Source of the DNA: Serpentinicella alkaliphila
GTDB taxonomy: Bacteria; Bacillota; Clostridia; Peptostreptococcales; Natronincolaceae
Assembly (NCBI RefSeq): GCF_018141405.1
Contig: NZ_CP058648.1
Location: 2,878,502 to 2,942,501 of the forward strand
Reading direction: 5' to 3'
Length of the DNA stretch: 64,000 bases
The notes beneath the pieces are model-generated. The model worked only from the letters and a program-made list of their open reading frames with translations, did no database searches and was not told where the DNA came from. Of the stretch, positions 7,961-16,759 are shown piece after piece; within the stretch, counting starts at the first letter, position 1; every line of letters begins with the position of its first letter. The translations under genes and the position numbers were made by a program.

Positions 7961-9872
7961 AAACTCTTTCGTATTCAATTAAATACTCATTTAATTTTCT
8001 ATACAAGGTATTTCTACCTATACCTAGTACCTTTGCAGTATTTGAAATATTATGTCCTTGGTTATGTAGAACCCTCTCTATATGTTCTTTCTCAATGAAT
8101 TTTAGAGATACCATCTCGACGTTTTTATCCTTAAAATCTTCAAGTATATTTTCAGGTTTCAGAAACTCTACTGGCAACCTCTCTTTGTTAATTGCCAACT
8201 CAATGAAATTTTCCAACTCTCTAACATTCCCTGGCCAAGAATACCCTTTTAGCAAATCCATTTCATGCTCAGTAATAAGTAGAGGCTTTTTATTTATTCT
8301 ATAAGCTATCTTCTGCATAAAGTATTCTACTAAGAGAGGTATATCCTCCGGCCTTTCCCTTAATGGCATAATCTCCATTGGGATAACATATAAACGATAA
8401 TATAAATCCTGTCTGAAATTACCTTTTCTAACTTCATCCTTAAGGTTTTTATTTGTAGCTGCTATGATTCTCACATCCACGGTGATTTCCCTCGATCCAC
8501 CAACTCGAACAATAGTAGACTCTTCAATTGATCTTAATAGCTTAGTTTGCATTTCCAGTGGCATTTCACCTATCTCATCTAAAAAAATCGTCCCCCCATC
8601 AGCAACCTCAAACTTTCCAACCTGCCCTCCTCTTTTAGCCCCCGTAAAAGCCCCATCATCATATCCAAAGAATTCTGACTCCATAAGATTCCTAGGAATA
8701 GCACCACAATTAATGGCAACAAAGGCCTCCTTTGCCCTCCTACTATAGTTATGTATCGCTTGAGCAAAAATCTCTTTACCACAACCACTCTCACCAGTTA
8801 TTAAAACTGTAGATCTACTGTCTGCTACTTTTTTTCCAAAGGCTATAAGATCTAACATTTTAGGTGTACAACCAATAATTTTGTCAAATGTATAAACAGC
8901 TTTTCGTCCATATATCTTATGAGCAAGCTTCCTTACTTTCTTAATGTCATTAAACATTAGAATAATACCATGTACCTCTTTTCCTTCGTTTACTTTATAA
9001 GCATTCAAATTAAAATATAATTTATTTGTCCTAGCTTGAATAATTACATCTTCATTTTGATAGTCATCCATCGTTAATATGTCATGTTGTACTTTTTCCC
9101 AATCTGTAACTAAAGAACGAATATTTAATGCCTCAAAAACACCCTTTTGATACCCGAACATTTTACAAGCCTGGTCATTTGAACTTAAAACATCACCATT
9201 TAAGTCAACATGTACAATACCTTCTTTAATAGAATTAAACAAGGACTCAATTAAAACATTACTGTCCTTTAAAAGTCGATTTTTCTTATTCAATGACATA
9301 ATCGACTCAATAGCTGTGACAGCAGATACTACCATACCCAAAGTATGTGAATGAACAGCATCACAATTACCCGTTAAATCTAATGAACCAATAATATTTC
9401 CCTCAACATCATGAATAGGTGCTCCAGAGCAGGTCCACATATGATAAGCCTTAATGAAATGCTCTTTACCAGATATTTGAACAGGCCTATTTTCAGCTAT
9501 TGACGTTCCCATAGCATTTGTACCAATACAATCTTCACTCATATAAGCTCCGGGAATCATCTTATATCTTCTGGCCTTTTCTAAAATCAGATCATCACCG
9601 GTTACCATTAATATGCAACCCTCTTCATCAGTTAGCATCGTGAAAAAATCAGAGCCTTTAACAAAATCATATAATTTATCAATAAAAGGTTTTGCTGCAA
9701 TTATCAAATCCTTCTTTTTCAATAAACGTTGATTTAATTCATCGCCTTCTATAATCTTTTTGCTAATAACTTGGTCCTCAGAAATACCATAAGCGACACA
9801 CCTTCTGTGGGACTCTTCGAGAAAATTACTTTCTTTAACGTCATCAAGCACAAATTCATTTAAATTCAGCAT
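7959..9872 (-). CDS. Sigma-54-dependent transcriptional activator (AcoR-like)
   Basis: This is a 637-residue enhancer-binding protein. The N-terminal ~200 residues form a GAF-like sensor similar to the acetoin activator AcoR (SEDCIGTNAMGTSIAENRPVQ). A PAS domain follows (about 205-310: IKEGIVHVDLNGDVLSSND). The AAA+ domain has Walker A GESGCGKE, the sigma-54 contact loop GAFTGAK, Walker B GGTIFLDEIGEM and an arginine-finger segment. The C-terminus is a Fis-type helix-turn-helix (NISNTAKVLGIGRNTLYRKL). The ATG at 9872 has a GGGGGGAG site. Its neighbour is the aor operon with a -24/-12 promoter, so it probably switches on aor in response to an aldehyde or redox cue. The ligand cannot be told from the sequence. 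Confidence 0.93.
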   Translation of the reverse strand: MLNLNEFVLDDVKESNFLEESHRRCVAYGISEDQVISKKIIEGDELNQRLLKKKDLIIAAKPFIDKLYDFVKGSDFFTMLTDEEGCILMVTGDDLILEKARRYKMIPGAYMSEDCIGTNAMGTSIAENRPVQISGKEHFIKAYHMWTCSGAPIHDVEGNIIGSLDLTGNCDAVHSHTLGMVVSAVTAIESIMSLNKKNRLLKDSNVLIESLFNSIKEGIVHVDLNGDVLSSNDQACKMFGYQKGVFEALNIRSLVTDWEKVQHDILTMDDYQNEDVIIQARTNKLYFNLNAYKVNEGKEVHGIILMFNDIKKVRKLAHKIYGRKAVYTFDKIIGCTPKMLDLIAFGKKVADSRSTVLITGESGCGKEIFAQAIHNYSRRAKEAFVAINCGAIPRNLMESEFFGYDDGAFTGAKRGGQVGKFEVADGGTIFLDEIGEMPLEMQTKLLRSIEESTIVRVGGSREITVDVRIIAATNKNLKDEVRKGNFRQDLYYRLYVIPMEIMPLRERPEDIPLLVEYFMQKIAYRINKKPLLITEHEMDLLKGYSWPGNVRELENFIELAINKERLPVEFLKPENILEDFKDKNVEMVSLKFIEKEHIERVLHNQGHNISNTAKVLGIGRNTLYRKLNEYLIEYERV

Positions 9873-9891
9873 GTTTCTCCCCCCCTACTTA

Positions 9892-10155
9892 TCAACCGCC
9901 ACCTCTCATAAACTTGTAGCGGTACTTCATAATTATATCTCTACAAACAGTTTCATTACCATAAAACATCACTTTCGTTCTAGGAATGTTTAACCTTTGA
10001 TTACTAGATCTAGGTAATGGAGTCAGTTCAACAGTCCACCCATCCCCTACAAACCTATGCTCTTCCTTTTGAACCTTTGAGATCAGTTTAAAATATTCAA
10101 TCATTTCTTTCATTTCTATCCCACTTATAATTTCATAAGAAAACACAGCCCTCAC
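9892..10155 (-). CDS. Small AOR-associated protein with C-terminal RGGG
   Basis: This is an 84-87 residue protein immediately before the sigma-54 activator gene (19-base gap). It has an amphipathic N-terminal half, a block HRFVGDGWTVELTPLPR, the segment NIPRTKVMFYGN, and ends KYRYKFMRGGG. I do not recognise it with certainty. The size and triple-glycine tail recall MoaD-type carriers, and the GW-x-V-x-L-x-P block reminds me of the MoaD-related C-terminal domain (DUF1952), which a profile search could test. GTG at 10155 is weakly placed; GTG at 10146, with GGAGTGAGG upstream, may be the true start. Its place in a tungsten-enzyme locus suggests a role in cofactor assembly. Confidence 0.65.
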   Translation of the reverse strand: MRAVFSYEIISGIEMKEMIEYFKLISKVQKEEHRFVGDGWTVELTPLPRSSNQRLNIPRTKVMFYGNETVCRDIIMKYRYKFMRGGG

Positions 10156-10567
10156 TCCATATTTCTATTCTATATTATAAAACTTCTACCTTCAATAACC
10201 TTAATCCAATCAGTTATGTCCAAACCCAAACATAACCAAAACCAACAAATTTACACCTAGAAACTACCTACAAACACTTACATATTAATAATTCTCTTTT
10301 AAAAGATATACACTTGAAACAGATAATAATTAATTCCTTAGTTTACCATTTTCACTTCTATATCTATTTTAACAAATTTATCCGGACCAGTTATAGGAAT
10401 ACGCAATACTAAATTTTTTTTAAAAAAATGTAACCATTCATATTTTAAATCTAGAAAATAACAAAAGCATTTTCACGGGTATTTCTCTTATATTACATCC
10501 CTTATAATTACTATACAACAACTTAAGTTTCTTTTGTCCTCATTACCTACATATTAACATAAAAAAA
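10156..10567. other. Intergenic region without a gene
   Basis: This AT-rich stretch must hold the promoter of the small RGGG protein and the sigma-54 regulator. I see no convincing promoter, RNA or reading frame in it. The dctP terminator marks its left boundary. Confidence 0.5.
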
Positions 10568-10611
10568 GAGCAATCTCATATTTAGATCTTCCATCTATTT
10601 CGAGACTGCCC
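10561..10611 (-). terminator. Terminator after dctP
   Basis: On the minus strand GGGCAGTCTC pairs with GAGATTGCTC (two G-T pairs), followed by seven T. It lies 14 bases after the stop codon of the TRAP binding protein. Confidence 0.85.
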
Positions 10612-10624
10612 TTTAACTTATATT

Positions 10625-11635
10625 TTACTTTGCATCAATTATTTCTTGTAATATTTTTTCGCCATTTTCTAAGCCCACAGCATATTCACTCCAATATGGT
10701 TTAAATAAATCAAGTAAGGACTGTTTATCTTCAATATTTGTAATTGCAACTCCTGCAGCTTCCAATTTTTCAAAGGCAGCGTTAACATCTGTAAAGAAGT
10801 TGTTAATGTGAAAATCTTTTACTTCAAGAGCAACTCTTGATAGTATTTCTTTGTCTTCATCAGATAAATCATTCCATTTCTTTTCACTAACTGCTAAACC
10901 TAGAGTCGAAATAATATGTCTAGTATCCGTAAGGTATTTTGCCGATTCATAAAAACCTAATTGTTCCAGTAAAATTGGGTCCCCATCCACAGCATCAACG
11001 ATATGTGACTGTAATGCAGTAAAGGCCTCTCCCCATGGAATCGGTGTCGGTTTCATTCCTAAACGTTGAAAAGTATCCATATATAACTTTGCTTCTGGTG
11101 AGCGTACTAAAATATTATGAAAATCTTTAATTTCATAAATAGGCTTTTTAGTTAAAAATACTCTATTTGCATTCTGATGCCAACTAAGAGGTCTAATTCC
11201 CTTTAAAGTGATTAATTTATCTTCGAAAGCTTTCATTGTATCACTAGCCAATACAGCCTCTGCATGTTCAAAGTCTCTTAAAATAAACGGAAGTGCAATC
11301 ATTCCAAATTCAGGCACTATAGTACTCAACATAGAACCATCAACAAAAGCCATAGCAAGTACTCCAAACTCTAGAGCTTCCATATTTTCCGGTAGAGTGC
11401 CCAACTGTCCCGCAGGGAAAACTTCAACTACAATACGACCATTTGATTCTTCTAAAACCCTTTTCGCATACTCGTTAGCTGTTTTATCACCCAACGTGCC
11501 AACAGCCAATATATGCCCGAACTTTAAAACAACCTTTTCTTCTGTTTTGCTTGCAACGTTTGTTTTTTTTGCACAACCAATAACACTCGTACTAAGTAAT
11601 ACCAAAACTAACATCAGAGTAACTAGCTTTTTCAT
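10625..11635 (-). CDS. TRAP transporter solute-binding protein (DctP family)
   Basis: This is the extracytoplasmic receptor of a TRAP importer, 336 residues. ATG 11635 with a GAGGAGG site gives a lipoprotein signal (MKKLVTLMLVLVLLSTSVIGC). Family features are LKFGHILAVGTLGDKTANEYAKRV, VVEVFPAGQLGTLPENMEAL, and the ligand-carboxylate arginine region HNILVRSPEAKLYMDTFQRLG with PTPIPWGEAFTALQ. It is the last gene of the dctQ-dctM-dctP set. The neighbouring sugar-acid enzymes suggest a hexuronate, aldonate or related acid as substrate. Confidence 0.93.
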   Translation of the reverse strand: MKKLVTLMLVLVLLSTSVIGCAKKTNVASKTEEKVVLKFGHILAVGTLGDKTANEYAKRVLEESNGRIVVEVFPAGQLGTLPENMEALEFGVLAMAFVDGSMLSTIVPEFGMIALPFILRDFEHAEAVLASDTMKAFEDKLITLKGIRPLSWHQNANRVFLTKKPIYEIKDFHNILVRSPEAKLYMDTFQRLGMKPTPIPWGEAFTALQSHIVDAVDGDPILLEQLGFYESAKYLTDTRHIISTLGLAVSEKKWNDLSDEDKEILSRVALEVKDFHINNFFTDVNAAFEKLEAAGVAITNIEDKQSLLDLFKPYWSEYAVGLENGEKILQEIIDAK

Positions 11636-11747
11636 TTTATTCCTCCTCAAATTATTTATTAAATGAAGATTAATATTAAAATGCATTTTCGATGCATTTT
11701 TAATAACCACAAAGACAGCACACTTAGTGTTTCGTAAATTAAATTAC

Positions 11748-13019
11748 TTAAGACATTAAATTTGGAATAAATAGCACAACTTTAGGGAAAAACACCATAA
11801 AAGTAACTATTGCTAGTATCCAAATAACAAATGGTAATATGTGAGCAAAAGCTCTTTCAGTAGGTGTATTTTTAACTCCAGCCACTATGTATACCAGCAT
11901 TCCAACAGGAGGTGTTAAAGCACCGAGCACCAAAGTAATAACTATGATTATAGCAAAGTGTAGTGGATCATAACCAAATCGACCTATTAGAGGTACTAAT
12001 ACCGGAACAACCATAATAATAGCAGCTGTTGTATCAACAAACATTCCTAATGCCACTAAAAACCCTATTACAATAAATAAAACTATGTAGGCATTATCAG
12101 AAATTTGCAGGATTGAATTAAGTACTAGACTAGAGAAGTTTTCACGCGCCATGATGAAGCCAAAAATTGATGCTACAGCTATAACAAACATCGCTGGTAC
12201 TGTTGATAATGTAGCGTTAAGCAAAGCTCTTTTTATCTTCTCAATGGTTAAGCTCTTTGTAACCAATCCGTAAATCAATCCATAAACACAGGCTATTGCA
12301 CCAGACTCAGTAGCCGTAAATATACCCGATAAAATTCCACCCATTATAATAATTGGCATAATTAAAGCTCCAATGGCTTTTACAAAACCATTCCCTATAA
12401 CCTTTAAACTAGCCCTTTTACTAGGTACGAATCCATTCTTTCTCGCATAAAAATAACTTATGCCCATAAAACCAATACCGGCTACAATCCCTGGAAATAC
12501 CCCAGCTAAAAACAATTTACCTACCGATATATTAGTTACACTAGAATACATTATCATTATTATACTTGGAGGTATAATAGGACCTAAAGCAGCACAGGAA
12601 GCTATTAAAGAAACAGCAAACCCTTCATCGTAGCCATCCTTCGTAAGAGACGGCACCATAATACCACCAATTGCAGAGGCATCTGCGGCTCCAGAGCCAG
12701 AAATTCCGGCCATTAACATACCAGACATTACTGTAGTTTGGGCTAGTCCTCCAGTAATATGCCCCACTAGAGTTTTAGAAAAATCGAGTATTCTTTGGGT
12801 AATATTAGCTTCCGTCATTAGATGTCCAGCAAGCATAAAAAAAGGTATCGCCATCAAAGAGAAGGAATCTGTAGCCGTAAACATTTTTTGTGCCATAACT
12901 ATACCCGGAAGATTTGAATTGCTAGCGATAGAAAGAGTAGCAGAGACCGCCATTACATAACCGATTGGCATACCTAAAATTAATAAGATTAAAAAACTTA
13001 GAAATAATATGCTTAGCAT
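11748..13019 (-). CDS. TRAP transporter large permease (DctM family)
   Basis: This is a 423-residue polytopic membrane protein of the DctM/ion-transporter superfamily. It has the typical start MLSILFLSFLILLILGMPIGYVMA, the IPFFMLAGHLM segment, MSGMLMAGISGSGAADASAIG, and the C-terminal LVLGALTPPVGMLVYIVAG. It overlaps the stop of dctQ in a TAATG junction at 13017-13021, so the two are translationally coupled. DctM drives sodium- or proton-coupled uptake of the acid delivered by the binding protein. Confidence 0.95.
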   Translation of the reverse strand: MLSILFLSFLILLILGMPIGYVMAVSATLSIASNSNLPGIVMAQKMFTATDSFSLMAIPFFMLAGHLMTEANITQRILDFSKTLVGHITGGLAQTTVMSGMLMAGISGSGAADASAIGGIMVPSLTKDGYDEGFAVSLIASCAALGPIIPPSIIMIMYSSVTNISVGKLFLAGVFPGIVAGIGFMGISYFYARKNGFVPSKRASLKVIGNGFVKAIGALIMPIIIMGGILSGIFTATESGAIACVYGLIYGLVTKSLTIEKIKRALLNATLSTVPAMFVIAVASIFGFIMARENFSSLVLNSILQISDNAYIVLFIVIGFLVALGMFVDTTAAIIMVVPVLVPLIGRFGYDPLHFAIIIVITLVLGALTPPVGMLVYIVAGVKNTPTERAFAHILPFVIWILAIVTFMVFFPKVVLFIPNLMS

Positions 13020-13516
13020 TAGACTCCCCCTTTTCTAACAACTCTCTTAGCACTAACTATTTTAATATCGTCTACTAACTTCTCAAGACAATATAGAATT
13101 AATAGCACTGCACAAATAGGTTGCGCAGTATAAACATAGTTAATAGGTATATTAATTCCTTGGGCTATTGTTTTTGTCGATCTAAACACCAGATGCATGC
13201 TACTAAAAAAATAGTATCCTGCAAAAAACGTTATTAATAGTGTGTTAAATATATTGATAAAATCTACAATTTTTTTGTCCATGCGACTTGTAACCAAATC
13301 AAATGCCGCATTCATATTTTTTCTAAAAGTAACAGGAATGCCCAACATAATCATCCATATAAACATATACCTAGCCGTTTGTTCAGTCCAAGTTAATGGT
13401 GATTTAAAGATATATCTCGCCACAACTTGTACAATAACAATAGAGACGAATGTACATAGCAAAGCTATAAGCACCCTAGATACTAACTTTTCCGTTCCAT
13501 CAATTATTTTTTTCAT
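13019..13516 (-). CDS. TRAP transporter small permease (DctQ family)
   Basis: This is a 165-residue membrane protein with four hydrophobic helices. The DctQ hallmark is the segment FKSPLTWTEQTARYMFIWMIMLG with the conserved W-E-x-x-A-R pattern. The start ATG at 13516 is fixed by GGGAGGTAAAA just upstream, so the longer in-frame extension toward 13612 is untranslated leader. That leader carries TGAAAC/GTTTCA operator-like sites, suggesting control by the LacI-family regulator at 20656. Confidence 0.92.
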   Translation of the reverse strand: MKKIIDGTEKLVSRVLIALLCTFVSIVIVQVVARYIFKSPLTWTEQTARYMFIWMIMLGIPVTFRKNMNAAFDLVTSRMDKKIVDFINIFNTLLITFFAGYYFFSSMHLVFRSTKTIAQGINIPINYVYTAQPICAVLLILYCLEKLVDDIKIVSAKRVVRKGGV

Positions 13517-13600
13517 TTTTACCTCCCTATTAATCCATCCGAATTTGAACTTAATTCTCCTCTTGTTTTTTTGGGTCATATAGGTAGTTCTGTGTTTTTC

Positions 13601-13621
13601 TGAAACAATCATTTTGTTTCA
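13601..13621. promoter_or_regulatory. Operator-like inverted repeat upstream of the TRAP genes
   Basis: TGAAAC and GTTTCA half-sites are separated by nine bases, with another GTTTCA a few bases on (13627-13632). The half-sites match those of the near-perfect operator at 20385-20408 next to the LacI-type regulator. Confidence 0.55.
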
Positions 13622-13725
13622 TATGTGTTTCAAATAATTAGTTCATCTCATCTTCATTATATCACCTTTATACCAGTCTTTCAATATTGTTTTACCATAA
13701 ATTATCATTTTTTTGTATATGTTAC

Positions 13726-13774
13726 GTTTCATAAATTTGTAATATGTTTCATTGCATTTTCATTTTGAGTTTCA
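13726..13774. promoter_or_regulatory. Direct GTTTCA half-sites upstream of dctQ
   Basis: GTTTCA occurs at 13726, 13746 and 13769, spaced about two helical turns apart (20 and 23 bases). They lie between the epimerase and TRAP genes. They may be low-affinity operators of the same regulator, or chance in AT-rich DNA. Confidence 0.35.
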
Positions 13775-13811
13775 TAGTTCCTCTTTCATAAGTAACTTGA
13801 TCAAACAAATT

Positions 13812-14687
13812 CTAACCTATCGTTATACTGTAACTCAAATCCAAAGCCTTTCCAACTTCTATTCTTTTAATTCTAGGTTTATCTCCGAACTCACAAGGCA
13901 ACGAACCCTCTAAATCATCTATTCCACACCACGGCTCTATACAGATAAATTCAGCATCATCAACCATACTCTCTCTGGTCCATAATCCCAAAACTTCAAA
14001 TCCATCAAAATTTAGGATCACTTTGAAGTTAATTTCTTCATTAATAAGCATAGCACTGCTAACTAAGTCTTCAATGATTATTGGGCCATTTCTAAAATCA
14101 TCAGGTTTTAATTTGTATCTATTCACATCTAGTTCAATTATCTCTTTTGTCAAAGAAAGTAAGTCCCTATACCTCCTACGTGTAATAACATCTATTCTTC
14201 TATTAAAAACAATTGAATAATCCTCTAGTTTCGTGTTCTGTTCAAGCTTAAAACCAGGATGCCCACCAACACTTGCATATATCGTTTTATCATCTTTATT
14301 AACTATTTTATACAAGACACGCAATGTTGAATTTTCGATACTATGAGTAACAAAAAAATCAAACTTATAAGGAAAGACTTCCAAGGTTTCAGAACTATGA
14401 CTCAACAACATCTTTACGTGCGAGTCAGATTCTTCAACTTTTTTAAAAAAACAATCCTTAGCAAAACCATGCACAGGCATACCGTAAGCTTCACCTTCAA
14501 CAATTATACTATCATTGTGTAGCCTTCCAATCACAGGAAAAAGTATTGGAGATTGGCGACTCCATCCCTCAGATTTCCCCTCGTACAAATAATTCCTATT
14601 CCCATTCTTATCAAACAAATAGGAGAGTTCACAACCTCTTGCATTTATTTTAGCGATAATATGTTGATTTTCTAGATGATAAATCAT
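13812..14687 (-). CDS. Aldose 1-epimerase family protein (LacX-like)
   Basis: This 291-residue galactose-mutarotase-fold protein is of the LacX type. Landmarks are the N-terminal IINxRGCEL-like block (IAKINARGCELSYL), RQSPILFPVIGRL, GMPVHGFAKD with the conserved histidine, SVGGHPGFKL with the second histidine, and FICIEPWCGIDD with the general-base glutamate. Such proteins interconvert sugar anomers. In this cluster it would prepare an acid sugar or its aldose precursor for dehydrogenation. The ATG at 14687 has an AAAGGAG site. Confidence 0.85.
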   Translation of the reverse strand: MIYHLENQHIIAKINARGCELSYLFDKNGNRNYLYEGKSEGWSRQSPILFPVIGRLHNDSIIVEGEAYGMPVHGFAKDCFFKKVEESDSHVKMLLSHSSETLEVFPYKFDFFVTHSIENSTLRVLYKIVNKDDKTIYASVGGHPGFKLEQNTKLEDYSIVFNRRIDVITRRRYRDLLSLTKEIIELDVNRYKLKPDDFRNGPIIIEDLVSSAMLINEEINFKVILNFDGFEVLGLWTRESMVDDAEFICIEPWCGIDDLEGSLPCEFGDKPRIKRIEVGKALDLSYSITIG

Positions 14688-14890
14688 ACAAAAAACTCCT
14701 TTAATTTTCTACAAACGATGTAACACTTAAAATTCCAACCTTCATTTAATTCTTAGGGTGTTTTGTTAATCAACAGTATATTTATTACACAAAAGAAATA
14801 CCAAAACTAGCGAGCATATCAAACCAGGTAGTTTATAGCAAAATGTATTTTTTCTGCAAAACTTTCTCCATAGTTAGCGCAGTTTAACCC

Positions 14891-15913
14891 CTACCTCTGA
14901 ACTCTTCCAGAACCGTCACCCGCCATCAAAGCTTTAACATCCTTAATACTTACCTGATTAAAATCACCTTCAATTGTGTGTTTTAAGCAAGATGCTGCAA
15001 CTGCAAACTCAACTACTTCTTGAGGATTATCTATTTCTAATAACCCATACAACAACCCACCAACAAAAGAATCCCCACCACCAACTCGATCAACTAGTTG
15101 AATATCATACTTCTTCGAGAAGTATGCATTACCCCCAGTATAAATCATCGCAGACCAACCATTCACACTAGCCGAGTAGCTTTCTCTAAGAGTTATAGCA
15201 ATCGTTTTACAACCAAACCGCTCTTCTATCTCCTTTGCTACAAGAATATAGCCGTCTTTGTTTATTTTTCCACCAACAACATCAGTGTCGTTGGATTTAA
15301 TTCCAAAAACCTTCTCCGCATCCTCCTCATTAGCAATACATACATCCACATATTCCATAAGACTGGTCATAACTTGCTTCGCCTTTTTCTCGGACCATAA
15401 ATTTTTTCTGTAATTAAGATCACAACTTACTTTAATCCCCTTTTCTTTACAAATTTTCAGTGCTTCTAACGTAATTTCTATGCAATTATCCGACAAAGCA
15501 GGTGTAATACCAGTAACATGAAACCACTCTACCCCATCAAGAATACTATTCCATTTAAACTCACCGGATTCTGCCATGGATATAGAAGAATATTTACGAT
15601 CATATATTACTTTAGAAGGCCTTTGAGAGGCACCTTTTTCAACATAATACATACCAAGCCTTTCTCCACCAACCAATACATTACTTGTATCTACCCCATA
15701 GCTTTTCAACACCCTTATAACCGATTTGCCCATATCATTATCCGGAACCTTCGTTACAAAACTCGAATCAATCCCATAGTTAGCCAAAGACACCGCAACA
15801 TTAGCCTCTCCTCCCGCAAAAGTCAATTCAAACAAGTTTGTTTGAACTACCTTTTTAAATCCAGGGGGACAGAGCCTCCCCATTATTTCTCCAAAACATA
15901 TAACTCTACTCAT
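14891..15913 (-). CDS. kdgK: 2-keto-3-deoxygluconate kinase (PfkB family)
   Basis: This is a 340-residue ribokinase-fold sugar kinase. It starts MSRVICFGEIMGRLCPPGF after AAAGGAGG. The substrate-side motif FAGGEANVAVSLANYG and the PfkB signature 2 with the catalytic aspartate (LVDRVGGGDSFVGGLLYGL) are intact. The long insertion around residues 205-235 (KSNDTDVVGGKINKDGYILVAKEI) is seen in KDG kinases. It would make 2-keto-3-deoxy-6-phosphogluconate for the Eda aldolase encoded next. Confidence 0.88.
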   Translation of the reverse strand: MSRVICFGEIMGRLCPPGFKKVVQTNLFELTFAGGEANVAVSLANYGIDSSFVTKVPDNDMGKSVIRVLKSYGVDTSNVLVGGERLGMYYVEKGASQRPSKVIYDRKYSSISMAESGEFKWNSILDGVEWFHVTGITPALSDNCIEITLEALKICKEKGIKVSCDLNYRKNLWSEKKAKQVMTSLMEYVDVCIANEEDAEKVFGIKSNDTDVVGGKINKDGYILVAKEIEERFGCKTIAITLRESYSASVNGWSAMIYTGGNAYFSKKYDIQLVDRVGGGDSFVGGLLYGLLEIDNPQEVVEFAVAASCLKHTIEGDFNQVSIKDVKALMAGDGSGRVQR

Positions 15914-16057
15914 ATGTATCCTCCTTTACATTTTTAATTTATACATAATAGACCTCTACATTTTTATAGTTATATTTTTTCTAAATACTCAATCTTGGGT
16001 AAATAGCTAATTTTTAAATCCGCCAAATAAGATTAATTATAAATCCAAGGAATCCCA

Positions 16058-16702
16058 CTACTCAAGGCGATCACAAAATCTCTTTGCCAACTCCGTTAAC
16101 TCATGAAACCTACCTTCACTTATCAACTTCTTATTCACTAGACTTGATCCAACTCCAACACCAACTATACCAGTATCCATATATAATCTCAGATTATCTA
16201 AATCTATACCACCTACAGCTAGCATAGGTATATGACTAACAGGGGATCTTATAGATTTAATATATTGTGGTCCAAAAGCATCTACAGGAAATATCTTTAC
16301 AAAGGAGGCACCTACATTATAAGCATTCGTTATTTCAGTTGGGGTCAAAACTCCAGGTATAGATACCACACCCAACCCAACAGTCTTTACCACTACATCT
16401 GCATCAAAATTCGGAGAGATTATATATTTCGCACCAGCCTTTACAGCTAATTCCACTTGTTCAACCGTCATAACAGTTCCTGCCCCCACACAAATCTTAT
16501 CCCCCAAACAAAGAGATAAGTTTTTAATAGCCTCAAAAGTATCTTGGTTCCCCGTAGCACTTGATTGATCAAATGTAACTTCAATAAGTTTTATACCTCC
16601 AGCATATAGCGCTTCTGCAGTCATAATAATTTTGTCAGACCCTATACCTCTAACTATTGCAATTATTTTGTTTTCTTTTATACATTTTATTGTATCTTCC
16701 AT
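16058..16702 (-). CDS. eda: KDPG aldolase (Eda family)
   Basis: This is a 214-residue class I aldolase splitting 2-keto-3-deoxy-6-phosphogluconate (or the galactonate epimer) to pyruvate and glyceraldehyde 3-phosphate. The family core is clear: IIAIVRGIGSDKI, GIKLIEVTFD with the catalytic glutamate, VGAGTVMT, SPNFD, PGVLTPTEI, and the Schiff-base lysine in ASFVKIFPVDAFG. ATG 16702 with GGGGTG upstream is preferred over the GTG at 16711. It follows the DapA-type aldolase and precedes kdgK. Confidence 0.92.
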   Translation of the reverse strand: MEDTIKCIKENKIIAIVRGIGSDKIIMTAEALYAGGIKLIEVTFDQSSATGNQDTFEAIKNLSLCLGDKICVGAGTVMTVEQVELAVKAGAKYIISPNFDADVVVKTVGLGVVSIPGVLTPTEITNAYNVGASFVKIFPVDAFGPQYIKSIRSPVSHIPMLAVGGIDLDNLRLYMDTGIVGVGVGSSLVNKKLISEGRFHELTELAKRFCDRLE

Positions 16703-16759
16703 ATTCCACACCCCTTATTTTACCGCAAGCGAGCAAACCACATCTTTACACCAAAGCTT

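Noticed and set aside
10156-10560. Possible extra gene or RNA in the gap before the tungsten locus
   Set aside because: All frames are short and interrupted, and no stem or motif stands out apart from the dctP terminator.
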